Shown: positions 25,907-33,313 of the stretch, in pieces
Numbering within the stretch: the stretch's first letter is position 1
How the letters are laid out: each line of letters begins with the position of its first letter
Origin: Actinomycetota bacterium
Lineage (GTDB): Bacteria > Actinomycetota > Geothermincolia > Fen-727 > JAQUKT01
Reading direction: 5' to 3'
Assembly (NCBI GenBank): GCA_028718945.1
Contig: JAQUKT010000010.1
Location: 1 to 35,322 of the forward strand
Length of the DNA: 35,322 nt
Translations under genes and position numbers: made by a program
The notes under the pieces: generated by a model
Seen by the model: the letters and a program-made list of their open reading frames with translations, nothing else
What the model was told of the DNA's origin: nothing
Databases searched by the model: none

Positions 25907-27175
25907 ATGGCGGTGATAATGTTGGATGGTAAGCCAAGCAAGCTCGAAAGTGCTCTCAAAGACCTCGATGAAGTTTCAAAAATACTCGATTTGCCTGAGG
26001 ACATAACCAATATTCTCAGGGCTCCAAGACGAATACTCGCGGTTACTTTCCCTGTAAAATTAGATGATGGAAGTATCAGAGTTTTCGAAGGTTTCCGTGT
26101 TCAGCACAATCTCGACAGGGGACCAGCAAAGGGCGGGCTCAGGTATCATCCGGAAATAACCCTCGATGAAATGAAAACGCTTGCCATGCTCATGACATGG
26201 AAATGCGCGGTGGTGAAAATACCATTTGGCGGAGCAAAGGGAGGCGTCATATGCGACCCCTCGAAAATGTCTATGGATGAATTGGAAAGACTCACCAGAA
26301 GATATACCACAGAAGTAGGAATTATTCTTGGACCCGAAAAGGATATTCCCGCTCCTGATGTAAATACAAACCCACAGGTGATGGCATGGATAATGGATAC
26401 ATACAGCATGAATGTAGGATATTCCGTCCCTGAAGTGGTAACCGGAAAGCCGACAGACATAGGAGGTTCCGAAGGTAGATTTGACGCGACCGCGAGAGGA
26501 GTAGTCACAACAATCGAGGAAGCATGCCGCACATCTGGTTTTAAGTTCGAGGGCGCGACAGTAGCGATTCAAGGTGCCGGAAATGTCGGCAGCAATGTCG
26601 CGAAACTCGCTTCTGATAGAGGCGCAAAAGTTGTCGCCGTATCCGATGTCATGGGAGGAATTTATGACCCGGATGGTCTGAACCTCTGGGCGGTAGCAGC
26701 AAGAGCAATGAAAACCGGCTCGGTAACTGGCACACCAGGATGCGACAATATCTCAAATGAAGAACTCCTTTCCCTCGATGTTGATATTCTGGTGCCCGCG
26801 GCAATGGGGGGCGCCATTACAATGGAAAACGTTGAAAACATAAAAGCCAAAATCCTTGCTGAAGCCGCAAATGCGCCAGTAACACACGATGCAGAAAGGC
26901 GGCTTTTTGAAAAAGGCGTTTTTGTAATTCCAGACATACTATGCAACGCAGGCGGCGTTACGGTAAGTTACTTTGAATGGATTCAAAACATTCAGTCCCT
27001 CCTCTGGAGCGAACAGGATGTTTACAGAAGGCTCAATGATATAATGGTTGCGGCATTCTACAGAGTTCTTGACATAGCTCAAACGAGAAAAATCAACATG
27101 CGCACAGCTTCAATGTTTCTTGCGGTCGAAAGAGTCTCAAAAGCGATAAAAGCAAGAGGAATCTACTCGGGGTAA
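25907..27175 (+). CDS. gdhA: Glu/Leu/Phe/Val-type dehydrogenase, probable glutamate dehydrogenase
   Basis: NAD(P)-dependent oxidative deamination of an amino acid. The substrate domain has VFEGFRVQHNLDRGPAKGGLRYHP and the catalytic-lysine segment KIPFGGAKGG, followed by the conserved PAPDVNTNPQVMAWIMD. The nucleotide domain has VAIQGAGNVGSNVA (GxGxxG) near residue 225 and the NAGGVTVSYFEWIQN motif typical of glutamate dehydrogenase. ATG 25907 gives 422 residues; ATG 25919 is a close alternative, and the open frame extends back to a TTG at 25829. A TATTAT at 25823-25828 with TTTTCA 18 bp before it may be the promoter. It is convergent with the HEAT gene with a 2-bp gap. Confidence 0.92.
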   Translation: MAVIMLDGKPSKLESALKDLDEVSKILDLPEDITNILRAPRRILAVTFPVKLDDGSIRVFEGFRVQHNLDRGPAKGGLRYHPEITLDEMKTLAMLMTWKCAVVKIPFGGAKGGVICDPSKMSMDELERLTRRYTTEVGIILGPEKDIPAPDVNTNPQVMAWIMDTYSMNVGYSVPEVVTGKPTDIGGSEGRFDATARGVVTTIEEACRTSGFKFEGATVAIQGAGNVGSNVAKLASDRGAKVVAVSDVMGGIYDPDGLNLWAVAARAMKTGSVTGTPGCDNISNEELLSLDVDILVPAAMGGAITMENVENIKAKILAEAANAPVTHDAERRLFEKGVFVIPDILCNAGGVTVSYFEWIQNIQSLLWSEQDVYRRLNDIMVAAFYRVLDIAQTRKINMRTASMFLAVERVSKAIKARGIYSG

Positions 27176-27177
27176 AA

Positions 27178-29535
27178 TTACTCCCCTTCCAAGGCTCTGC
27201 GGGCTGTTGACCTTATGAGCAAGCTCGAGTCTTTCAAAAGGTGCCTCAAAGTATTCTTTGCCTCCTTGCTTTTAATCATCCCAAGTACACGAACAGCTGT
27301 AGCCCTTACTTCTTCACTCATGGCTTCCTTTTTTCTGCTTCCAGTTGCGATTTCCGAAATAACCGGAACGACTTGGATTACATTCAAATCACCAAGAGAC
27401 TTGAGAGCGGCTATCATGACCTGCTCATCTTCGGGCAACTCCCCCTTCTTCTTTGGGGAAATCACATCCATGAGCCTTCGTACGGACAGATAATCTCGAA
27501 ACTTTCCAAGTTCTCTGATTGCCGTTGTTTTAACAGTGGTGTCGATACTTGTACTTTCAGCGAGCACCATTTGAAGAGCTTGCTTCCCCCCGAGATTGCC
27601 AAGCGCCACGATTACCTGAATTTCAATTTCAGGATTTTCGACAGTAATAAGTGGATTTAGTATTGATACAGAGTTTTCATCCCCAACCTGTGATATCAAC
27701 TTTACAAGATTTATCGTCTGCTCAGGCTCCAGTTCACGAGATAACCTCGAGGCAACTTGTGGCATCGGGTCTGTCTCGAGTTCCTGAAGGGATTTTGCGA
27801 CTGATGCAATATCCTCATCACTCTTGGCAGAAATTGCCGTATCGATCAATGCGGGTATAGCCCTGTCCTCCATTTGAAGAAGAACTTTCGTTATCGCTTC
27901 CTTGGCCGCTTCATCACCGGAAGCAAACACAGCCTCGACAACCCTCTTAGTATCAGTTGTCATCAGACGCTCCATCATCTGATCGCTCGGCGCACCCGAG
28001 CTAAAATCAGTTATTCCCGCATCTTGGAGTAAGCCGGCAACTCCACCAGCAGTCTCCTCCATGGTTCTGGCAAGATCATCAAAGGTACGAGAGGCCCCCT
28101 TCCCCTCCTCGAGTGCCTTGGAAACATCGTCAATAAGATCTGAAGCAAACGCTTCCTTCCCCATTTCCCTCAATTCCATGAACAGTCTCCAGATTTGATT
28201 AGCAGCAGTATAACGAGATTCGCCAGTTTGAGCGCGAAATCTCTCCCCGAGTTTCTGCATTACAGAAGCACCGATGTCATCTTTCCCCTGCTTGAAAAGC
28301 TCCCGGGCTGCTCCAACCAGCACAGGTCCTTTTACCCTCTCACATTCAGATATTTGAGCTCCCTTGATTAGGGACCTCGCAAGTTCCGCCCCACTTACGT
28401 TTGCCATTCTCTCTGGACCCTCTTCAACACCTACTTCGCGAACCATCCCTCCGAGAGCTTCTTTGATCTCATCCCCCGCAGTTTCCTTAGCCTCGTCAAG
28501 AATTGCGCGCAGAGTAAGCATTCTCTCTGTTGGCCAATCCGCTTCAGCTTCTTCTTTCGCAAGTTCCTTGTACTCACCGAGAATAGATTCGATTACCGTG
28601 GCGAGCTTTCTATCTTCAATGAGAGGAATCACAACTTTTGGAAGCGCGGAAGGACCCCTTTCCGCGCCAGCAGATGAAGTAAGAAGCATATCAGTAATCT
28701 GGGGAGCTTCAATCTGAGTAACTATCTTTCCAATTTCGCGATTCAACTTGCTTCTCACGAGAGGGTCATCTACCTGTTCTATAAGTTCTGAAATCCGCTC
28801 GAGGACATCCCTTGTTTCCTCGACTCTGAAAGGAAGTGTTCTCACTTCAGTGTCCCATCCCTTTGCTTTGATTACCCCATTCACAAGACCAACTATCCTG
28901 TCAGGATTCGAAAGCAGCTCTTTCATGGAAATGGGGTCAATATCAGCCTGTGAGACTTCTCCCGCAAGAAATCTCGCAAAAACTTCATCCTTCAAAGCCT
29001 TGAGAGTCGCGTCCTCTTCCCTTTCAACGGAAGCCCGTGCGTCAACCACCTTCTCTCGTTTTGATATCGCCACAAATATCTGTTCGTCAAGCTCGACATG
29101 CTTTATTTCCTGCTCCTCGAGTAACCCGTAAAGTTCTTCCTTCTGCTCGCCTATTGATGGCGCTTTAGTCCCAAGAATAACGAGAAATTTTCTCAGCTCA
29201 TCTTTTTTTAGCCCCGACCAGAAAGTAATGCTACTTATTCTTCGCGCCTTGAATAATTCGTAGAATGACTTTATGATGCCCCTCTTTTGAAATGCATCAT
29301 CAAGAGCTTCACCATTCACTACCAATTTGCCCTCAATGAAACTCAGGTCAAGCGAACCGTCCGGAGGTATCAAACTGGTAATAGCATCATGTGCGCTTTC
29401 CACCATTCTCTGAACAGAGGGATTATCTTGGGGATAGATGATGACAGTCTTCGTGGCAGTGTACATTGATTGAAGCACTTGCAATATCGAGCCGGATATC
29501 TCATCTTTCCCGAGTCTTTCCACGTCGTCGGGCAT
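27178..29535 (-). CDS. Large HEAT-repeat protein
   Basis: A 785-residue soluble protein. The N-terminal 160 residues (TKTVIIYPQDNPSVQRMVE, LSFIEGKLVVNGE, ISSITFWSGLKKDELRKFL) match a module that precedes HEAT or HD domains in some bacterial regulators. A long helical centre follows, and from about residue 520 HEAT repeats (DKRVVEAVFASGDEAAKEAI, NPEIEIQVIVALGNLGGKQAL, and so on) form a scaffold. No catalytic motif is seen. ATG 29535 has GGAG 8 bp upstream; GTG codons before it overlap that site. A protein-protein interaction role is likely. The gene is alone, with convergent gdhA at its end. Confidence 0.7.
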   Translation of the reverse strand: MPDDVERLGKDEISGSILQVLQSMYTATKTVIIYPQDNPSVQRMVESAHDAITSLIPPDGSLDLSFIEGKLVVNGEALDDAFQKRGIIKSFYELFKARRISSITFWSGLKKDELRKFLVILGTKAPSIGEQKEELYGLLEEQEIKHVELDEQIFVAISKREKVVDARASVEREEDATLKALKDEVFARFLAGEVSQADIDPISMKELLSNPDRIVGLVNGVIKAKGWDTEVRTLPFRVEETRDVLERISELIEQVDDPLVRSKLNREIGKIVTQIEAPQITDMLLTSSAGAERGPSALPKVVIPLIEDRKLATVIESILGEYKELAKEEAEADWPTERMLTLRAILDEAKETAGDEIKEALGGMVREVGVEEGPERMANVSGAELARSLIKGAQISECERVKGPVLVGAARELFKQGKDDIGASVMQKLGERFRAQTGESRYTAANQIWRLFMELREMGKEAFASDLIDDVSKALEEGKGASRTFDDLARTMEETAGGVAGLLQDAGITDFSSGAPSDQMMERLMTTDTKRVVEAVFASGDEAAKEAITKVLLQMEDRAIPALIDTAISAKSDEDIASVAKSLQELETDPMPQVASRLSRELEPEQTINLVKLISQVGDENSVSILNPLITVENPEIEIQVIVALGNLGGKQALQMVLAESTSIDTTVKTTAIRELGKFRDYLSVRRLMDVISPKKKGELPEDEQVMIAALKSLGDLNVIQVVPVISEIATGSRKKEAMSEEVRATAVRVLGMIKSKEAKNTLRHLLKDSSLLIRSTARRALEGE

Positions 29536-29748
29536 CCGCACCACTCCAAAACTCTTATGAGATTACTTCCCCGGATTAATTTCTATACCTCTATTTTCAA
29601 GTTCGGCATATTTCAATAGGAATATGATTAGTTTCAGTGAGAAAAAACTTTGTTCGGAGACAGGCAATGCTGGATTTTCTGATTTATCACTTTGGTTTCT
29701 AACAAATCGAAGTTTCCATAGCGTCCTCTAATGAAACATTCGCGAGCC

Positions 29749-29886
29749 CTAACCAAATTCTCGGGCGATACGCCTTCTGAAGGCTAACCGTTCTCTCTTT
29801 GATGCGCCTTTTCGAGCAAGTTCGCTCATCATTCTATCAACTATCTCCGCACTGTCTTCATGAATGTTTCTTATCCGATTCCACTG
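29749..29886 (-). pseudogene. Possible coding remnant at the edge of the AT-rich region
   Basis: An open stretch of 45 codons (NIHEDSAEIVDRMMSELARK, then RERLAFRRRIAREFG) ends at a TAG and is preceded by an in-frame TGA. Coding-like sequence (ANVSLEDAMETS) continues after the TAG in another frame. It has no start or ribosome binding site and abuts the end of the ATPase gene, so it may be the tail of a gene cut when the AT-rich block arrived. The rest of 29536-29908 shows no gene. Confidence 0.25.
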
Positions 29887-29908
29887 TCAGTATTCCTCAA
29901 ATATCTAA

Positions 29909-32008
29909 TTAGACTAATAGTCTCATTGCATTCAATATGACGAAGAGAGAACTGATTTGATGAAATACAGCACCTCCAATCATATGAACAATTCCCAAAC
30001 CCGCTAAAGTGAACATCAAAAAATTAAATCCTAAAGCAAAAGTCAAATTTTGTTTGATTACCGACACTGTTTTTCGTCCCAGTTCTATACTCTCAGGGAT
30101 TTTAGCCAAATCATCTTTCATCAATGCAATGTTCCCACTCTCCAGAGCAATATCAGTTCCCGAACCCATAACAATCCCAACATCAGCTTGGGATAAGGCT
30201 GGAGCATCATTTATTCCGTCACCAATCATAAGCACTGCTTTGCCATGTTTTTGAAGTTCCCTGATTTGACTGATCTTATCTTCGGGCAACATCTCTGCGA
30301 AATATTTATCTATTCCTAAATCTTGAGAAATATTTTGAGCAGTAGTCTTATTATCTCCGGTCATCATCCAAATATTTTCAATTCCCATGTTTCTCAAATT
30401 ATTGATCGTATTTTTTGCGCCTTCTCTCAGCCGGTCACTCAAACAAATTACTCCACAAGCCTCTCCATCGTGAGCAACAACCACTGCTGTATGACCTTTC
30501 TGTTCTTCAGCCTGAATATAAGAACTAATATTTGGAGGCAAATTAACCCCATACTCCTTGATTAGATTGAGGTTTCCCAAATAGGCATTATTATGGTCAT
30601 ATTCGCCAATTATTCCCTTCCCCCTAACCACTTCAATTCTTTCTGGTTCTTTTGGCGTAACACCAATTTCTCTGGCTTTTTCTAAGATGGCTTGGGCTAA
30701 ATGATGCTCTGATTTTGATTCCAACGTAGCCGCTACCTCAATTATCTCATTTTCGTCATGGTCGTTAAACCCTCTTATTTCCAATACCTGCGGTTTGCCC
30801 CGAGTTAAAGTCCCTGTTTTGTCAAAAATAACAGTATCTATTTGACCCAAATTCTCCAAATACTCCCCGCCTTTGATCAGAATTCCCTTTTTTGCTCCTC
30901 TGCCAATAGCCGCAACTATTGCAACAGGAGTAGCAATAATAAAAGCGCAGGGACATGCCACGATCAAAATGGTAATCGCCTTTTTGACATCAAAAGTAAA
31001 TACTCCAATTAGAAGAGCAACAAGAAGCACGGTAGGGACAAAATATTTGGCAAATTTATCAGCCAGATTTTGTATAGGAGCGTTCCTGGTCTGTGCTTCT
31101 TCAACCAATCTTTGAATTCGGGAAAGAGTGGTATTTTCACCCACTTGAGTCGCCTTAATCTCAAAATAGCAACCATCAGAAACAGAACCAGCCAAGACCT
31201 TTTCGCCCTTTCTCTTGGTTACCGGCATTGACTCCCCCGTAATCACTGACTGGTCAACTTGGGCGTCATTAGTCATAAGCGTCCCGTCAACTCCTACCTG
31301 TTCTCCAGGTTTCACAATCACCAAGTCTCCCACTGCTACCTCTTCAATCGGAATAACTAATTCTTTACCATTTCTTCTCACTCTTACTTTCTTGGGAGCG
31401 AGCTCCATCAATTTTCTAATTGCCTGGTTGGTCTTGCTCGTGGTAAACCCCTCCAAAAACCCACCCAAAAGCACAATAAAAATAACTGTAGCCGCTTCTT
31501 TGTGAGCATCAACGAAAAGAGACGCTATGACAGCAATAGAAACCAGGACATTTACGCTGAGATTTTTTGACAAAACAGTTCTGACGGCATTCTTAAGAAT
31601 TGGCCACCAACCAATAACAATGGCCAAAGCAGCAAAGAAATCCTCCAAATGTTTCCAGTGAGCAGGGAAAAAACCAATCTCCCATTTAAGATAACCGGCT
31701 AACCAGGAAAATAATAAGAGAATCCCTACTATGATTACTCGGAGGATAGAAAGGTAGCTGTAAGTAGAAGTCTTTTTCTTTGCTTCTGGTGCTTCTACTC
31801 CATATCCCAATCCTTTGATTACTTTCTTTATTTTCTCAGGCTTGACTTTTGTTTCGTCATATTCAACAAAGGCTCGGTTATCGATAAAACTTACATTGGC
31901 TTCAATAACTCCCTCTGTGTTTTTGAGAGAATGCTCAATATTCTGCGCACAAGAAGCGCAATGCATGCCTTCTATTTTTAATGTGGCTTTTGTAATTTTT
32001 TTATCCAT
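29909..32008 (-). CDS. Heavy-metal P1B-type ATPase
   Basis: Metal-exporting ATPase. It has an N-terminal HMA domain with metal ligands GMHCASC (Cys17 and Cys20). The A-domain has VDQSVITGESMPV; the membrane metal site is CPC in IVACPCAFIIATPVA; the phosphorylation site is DKTGTLTRG, and the hinge is MIGDGINDAPAL. The usual SEHPLA histidine-proline motif is SEHHLA here, and the final helix ends HQISSLFVILNAMRLL, which is neither the standard copper (MxxSS) nor the standard zinc/cadmium type. I therefore leave the metal undefined. The 699-residue length is complete. ATG 32008 is preferred over the adjacent TTG 32011. Base composition is visibly more AT-rich than the genes to the left. Confidence 0.9.
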   Translation of the reverse strand: MDKKITKATLKIEGMHCASCAQNIEHSLKNTEGVIEANVSFIDNRAFVEYDETKVKPEKIKKVIKGLGYGVEAPEAKKKTSTYSYLSILRVIIVGILLLFSWLAGYLKWEIGFFPAHWKHLEDFFAALAIVIGWWPILKNAVRTVLSKNLSVNVLVSIAVIASLFVDAHKEAATVIFIVLLGGFLEGFTTSKTNQAIRKLMELAPKKVRVRRNGKELVIPIEEVAVGDLVIVKPGEQVGVDGTLMTNDAQVDQSVITGESMPVTKRKGEKVLAGSVSDGCYFEIKATQVGENTTLSRIQRLVEEAQTRNAPIQNLADKFAKYFVPTVLLVALLIGVFTFDVKKAITILIVACPCAFIIATPVAIVAAIGRGAKKGILIKGGEYLENLGQIDTVIFDKTGTLTRGKPQVLEIRGFNDHDENEIIEVAATLESKSEHHLAQAILEKAREIGVTPKEPERIEVVRGKGIIGEYDHNNAYLGNLNLIKEYGVNLPPNISSYIQAEEQKGHTAVVVAHDGEACGVICLSDRLREGAKNTINNLRNMGIENIWMMTGDNKTTAQNISQDLGIDKYFAEMLPEDKISQIRELQKHGKAVLMIGDGINDAPALSQADVGIVMGSGTDIALESGNIALMKDDLAKIPESIELGRKTVSVIKQNLTFALGFNFLMFTLAGLGIVHMIGGAVFHQISSLFVILNAMRLLV

Positions 32009-32029
32009 CAAAGTTATTTTAGTAAATCA

Positions 32030-32158
32030 TCAACCGAAATTATGAGTGTTTTCCTCTTTTAGCACTTTCTCAATAGTTGGATTGGCGATTTTTCCCAACT
32101 CAAGTTTTATGACCGTTCTATAGAATATATCAGCCAGCTTTGAGAGATTCGCAGCTTC
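32030..32158 (-). pseudogene. Remnant of an XRE-family helix-turn-helix regulator
   Basis: Forty-two codons encode NLSKLADIFYRTVIKLELGK and then ANPTIEKVLKEENT, the second half of an XRE DNA-binding domain. An in-frame TGA precedes the fragment and no start codon is present, so the 5' half has been lost. It lies 21 bp upstream of the metal ATPase gene on the same strand; the intact gene may have been its neighbour or regulator. The TVIKLE...NPTIE pattern is frequent in small-genome candidate phyla (Patescibacteria), which hints at the donor, from memory only. Confidence 0.6.
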
Positions 32159-32261
32159 TCACCATGCAAGCCCACACAGTGTTTATTTGGTTAGAGAATC
32201 TGGTGGTGTCTGCTGGACGATGTCAGAACTTTTTTTGAGCAAAATCCAGACGCTGACTGAC

Positions 32262-32284
32262 GCAAAATTGCGAAGCAATTTTGC
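32262..32284. repeat. Perfect hairpin, 10-bp stem, 3-base loop
   Basis: GCAAAATTGC, GAA, GCAATTTTGC. No U-run follows on either side, so a simple terminator is unlikely. It is one of two adjacent hairpins in the 250-bp gap between the regulator remnant and the attC-like site. Confidence 0.7.
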
Positions 32285-32288
32285 TGAC

Positions 32289-32345
32289 GGCTCGCGGGCA
32301 AAAGTTTCCCTCCCCTTGAACCCCTCCAATTTTTGCCCGCTCGCC
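32289..32345. repeat. Long hairpin with GCGGGCAAAA arms
   Basis: Arms 32294-32303 and 32331-32340 pair for 10 bp and are extended by GGC/GCC after a 2-base mismatch (32289-32291 with 32343-32345). The loop is 27 bases. A T-run (AAAAGTTTTTT, 32346-32356) follows on the plus strand, so it could act as a terminator for plus-strand transcription, but no plus-strand gene precedes it. Confidence 0.55.
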
Positions 32346-32411
32346 AAAAGTTTTTTACAAAATTTTTGTGCCTTCTTTATCTATTAGGCGTCGTGAACGA
32401 ATTGCGTATAA

Positions 32412-32513
32412 CGGTCTCAGCATATACGACGTTGCGACCGGAGGGAGCAATGTCCCGAAGGGCAAGGGCGTCAGCCAATAGCGTATATGCTGTGTTATCT
32501 GCTGTTGCGGGCA
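32412..32513 (-). other. attC-like recombination site ending the cassette
   Basis: Read on the minus strand it starts TGCCCGCAACAGCAGATAAC (R'' side), then CAGCATATACG (32492-32482), a variable part with smaller hairpins (CCC-GAA-GGG; ACGTTGC with GCAATGT), CGTATATGCTG (32428-32418), AGACC, and ends with the G of G|TTATAC at 32412. The 11-bp inner stem is perfect. ATAAC/GTTAT form the outer boxes as in VCR-type attC sites. About 100 bp long, within the usual range. The orientation places it 3' of the cassette genes, as in integrons. Confidence 0.72.
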
Positions 32514-32538
32514 TTTTGCTCTTAATCCTATTTGTTTA

Positions 32539-33312
32539 TTACTTGAATTTTGAAAAATACGCATCAATCTCTGGTCTTAATTCTATACCAACTCTCTCAA
32601 AACAATTTAATAATTCTTCGTAGGCACCCTCATTTCCAAGAAAATCCCACAATTCTTCTGCGACTTTTAACTCATTATCCAAATCTAACATACCTTTCAA
32701 TGTCCACCTTTCATACGGTTTTGGTTCATATGGATTGTAAGGAATCGCAATATATGAGTTTACCTTTGCATTTGGATCTTTCGCTAAGAAGATTGCTATC
32801 CATTCTAACAATGTCCTCTTGAAATCCTTAAAATTGCTGATATTTGGTTTTGCTGTTTTCAAGTCAAGCAAATGCGCTGTTTCATCCGTACTTTGAACAA
32901 ACAAATCCACTTTCACAGTTTTTAATTTGTTCATTGTACCCTTGTTGCAAACTTTTCTTATTCTCTCGATTTCTTCAACTTTATTTGGGGTTTTCCCCCT
33001 TGAAAGTTCATTCATAATATGTTGAATTTCAGAATGAGCTTGTTCACTGATAGCATCACCAACCACATACTGTTTTTGTGCAAATTCAAAGTTCAAACTT
33101 GCTAAAGTTTCCGCGACAGGCTCAAAAATAGATGTACCAAAAGTAGTGTTTAATGAGTGGATAAAGGAAAATAATGCCATTCTATCACGACCGAGTAAAC
33201 GATAATGAAAAGGCATATGACTCGTTTCTGGTTTATAGCCTCTAAATTTTTTCCGTAGACTATCTTTGATAGTACTCTCAATCAATTTTATTTGTTCTTT
33301 TGTAAGCGGCAT
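32539..33312 (-). CDS. TdeIII-family type II restriction endonuclease
   Basis: A 257-residue protein resembling the TdeIII family (prototype from Treponema denticola, which as I recall recognises GGNCC). Visible motifs are SHMPFHYRLLGRDRMALFSF, TFGTSIFEP, the PD-(D/E)XK-like core VDLF...HLLDLKTAKPN, and IAIPYNPYEPKPYERWTLKG. The Asp-X(n)-Asp-Leu-Lys arrangement probably gives the metal-binding active site. ATG 33312 begins one base after the methyltransferase stop, so the enzyme is made only from the same message, after the protective methylase. The frame is intact. AT-rich codon use, as in the methylase. Confidence 0.82.
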   Translation of the reverse strand: MPLTKEQIKLIESTIKDSLRKKFRGYKPETSHMPFHYRLLGRDRMALFSFIHSLNTTFGTSIFEPVAETLASLNFEFAQKQYVVGDAISEQAHSEIQHIMNELSRGKTPNKVEEIERIRKVCNKGTMNKLKTVKVDLFVQSTDETAHLLDLKTAKPNISNFKDFKRTLLEWIAIFLAKDPNAKVNSYIAIPYNPYEPKPYERWTLKGMLDLDNELKVAEELWDFLGNEGAYEELLNCFERVGIELRPEIDAYFSKFK

Positions 33313-33313
33313 T

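Noticed and set aside
32406-32500. attC read in plus-strand orientation
   Set aside because: GTTATCT fits the R' consensus less well than GTTATAC on the minus strand, and only the minus orientation agrees with the gene direction and with the cassette-start complementarity.
32333-32623. Plus-strand open frame through the attC-like site
   Set aside because: It is explained by the palindrome and the 3' end of the endonuclease gene read backwards; no ribosome binding site or homology.
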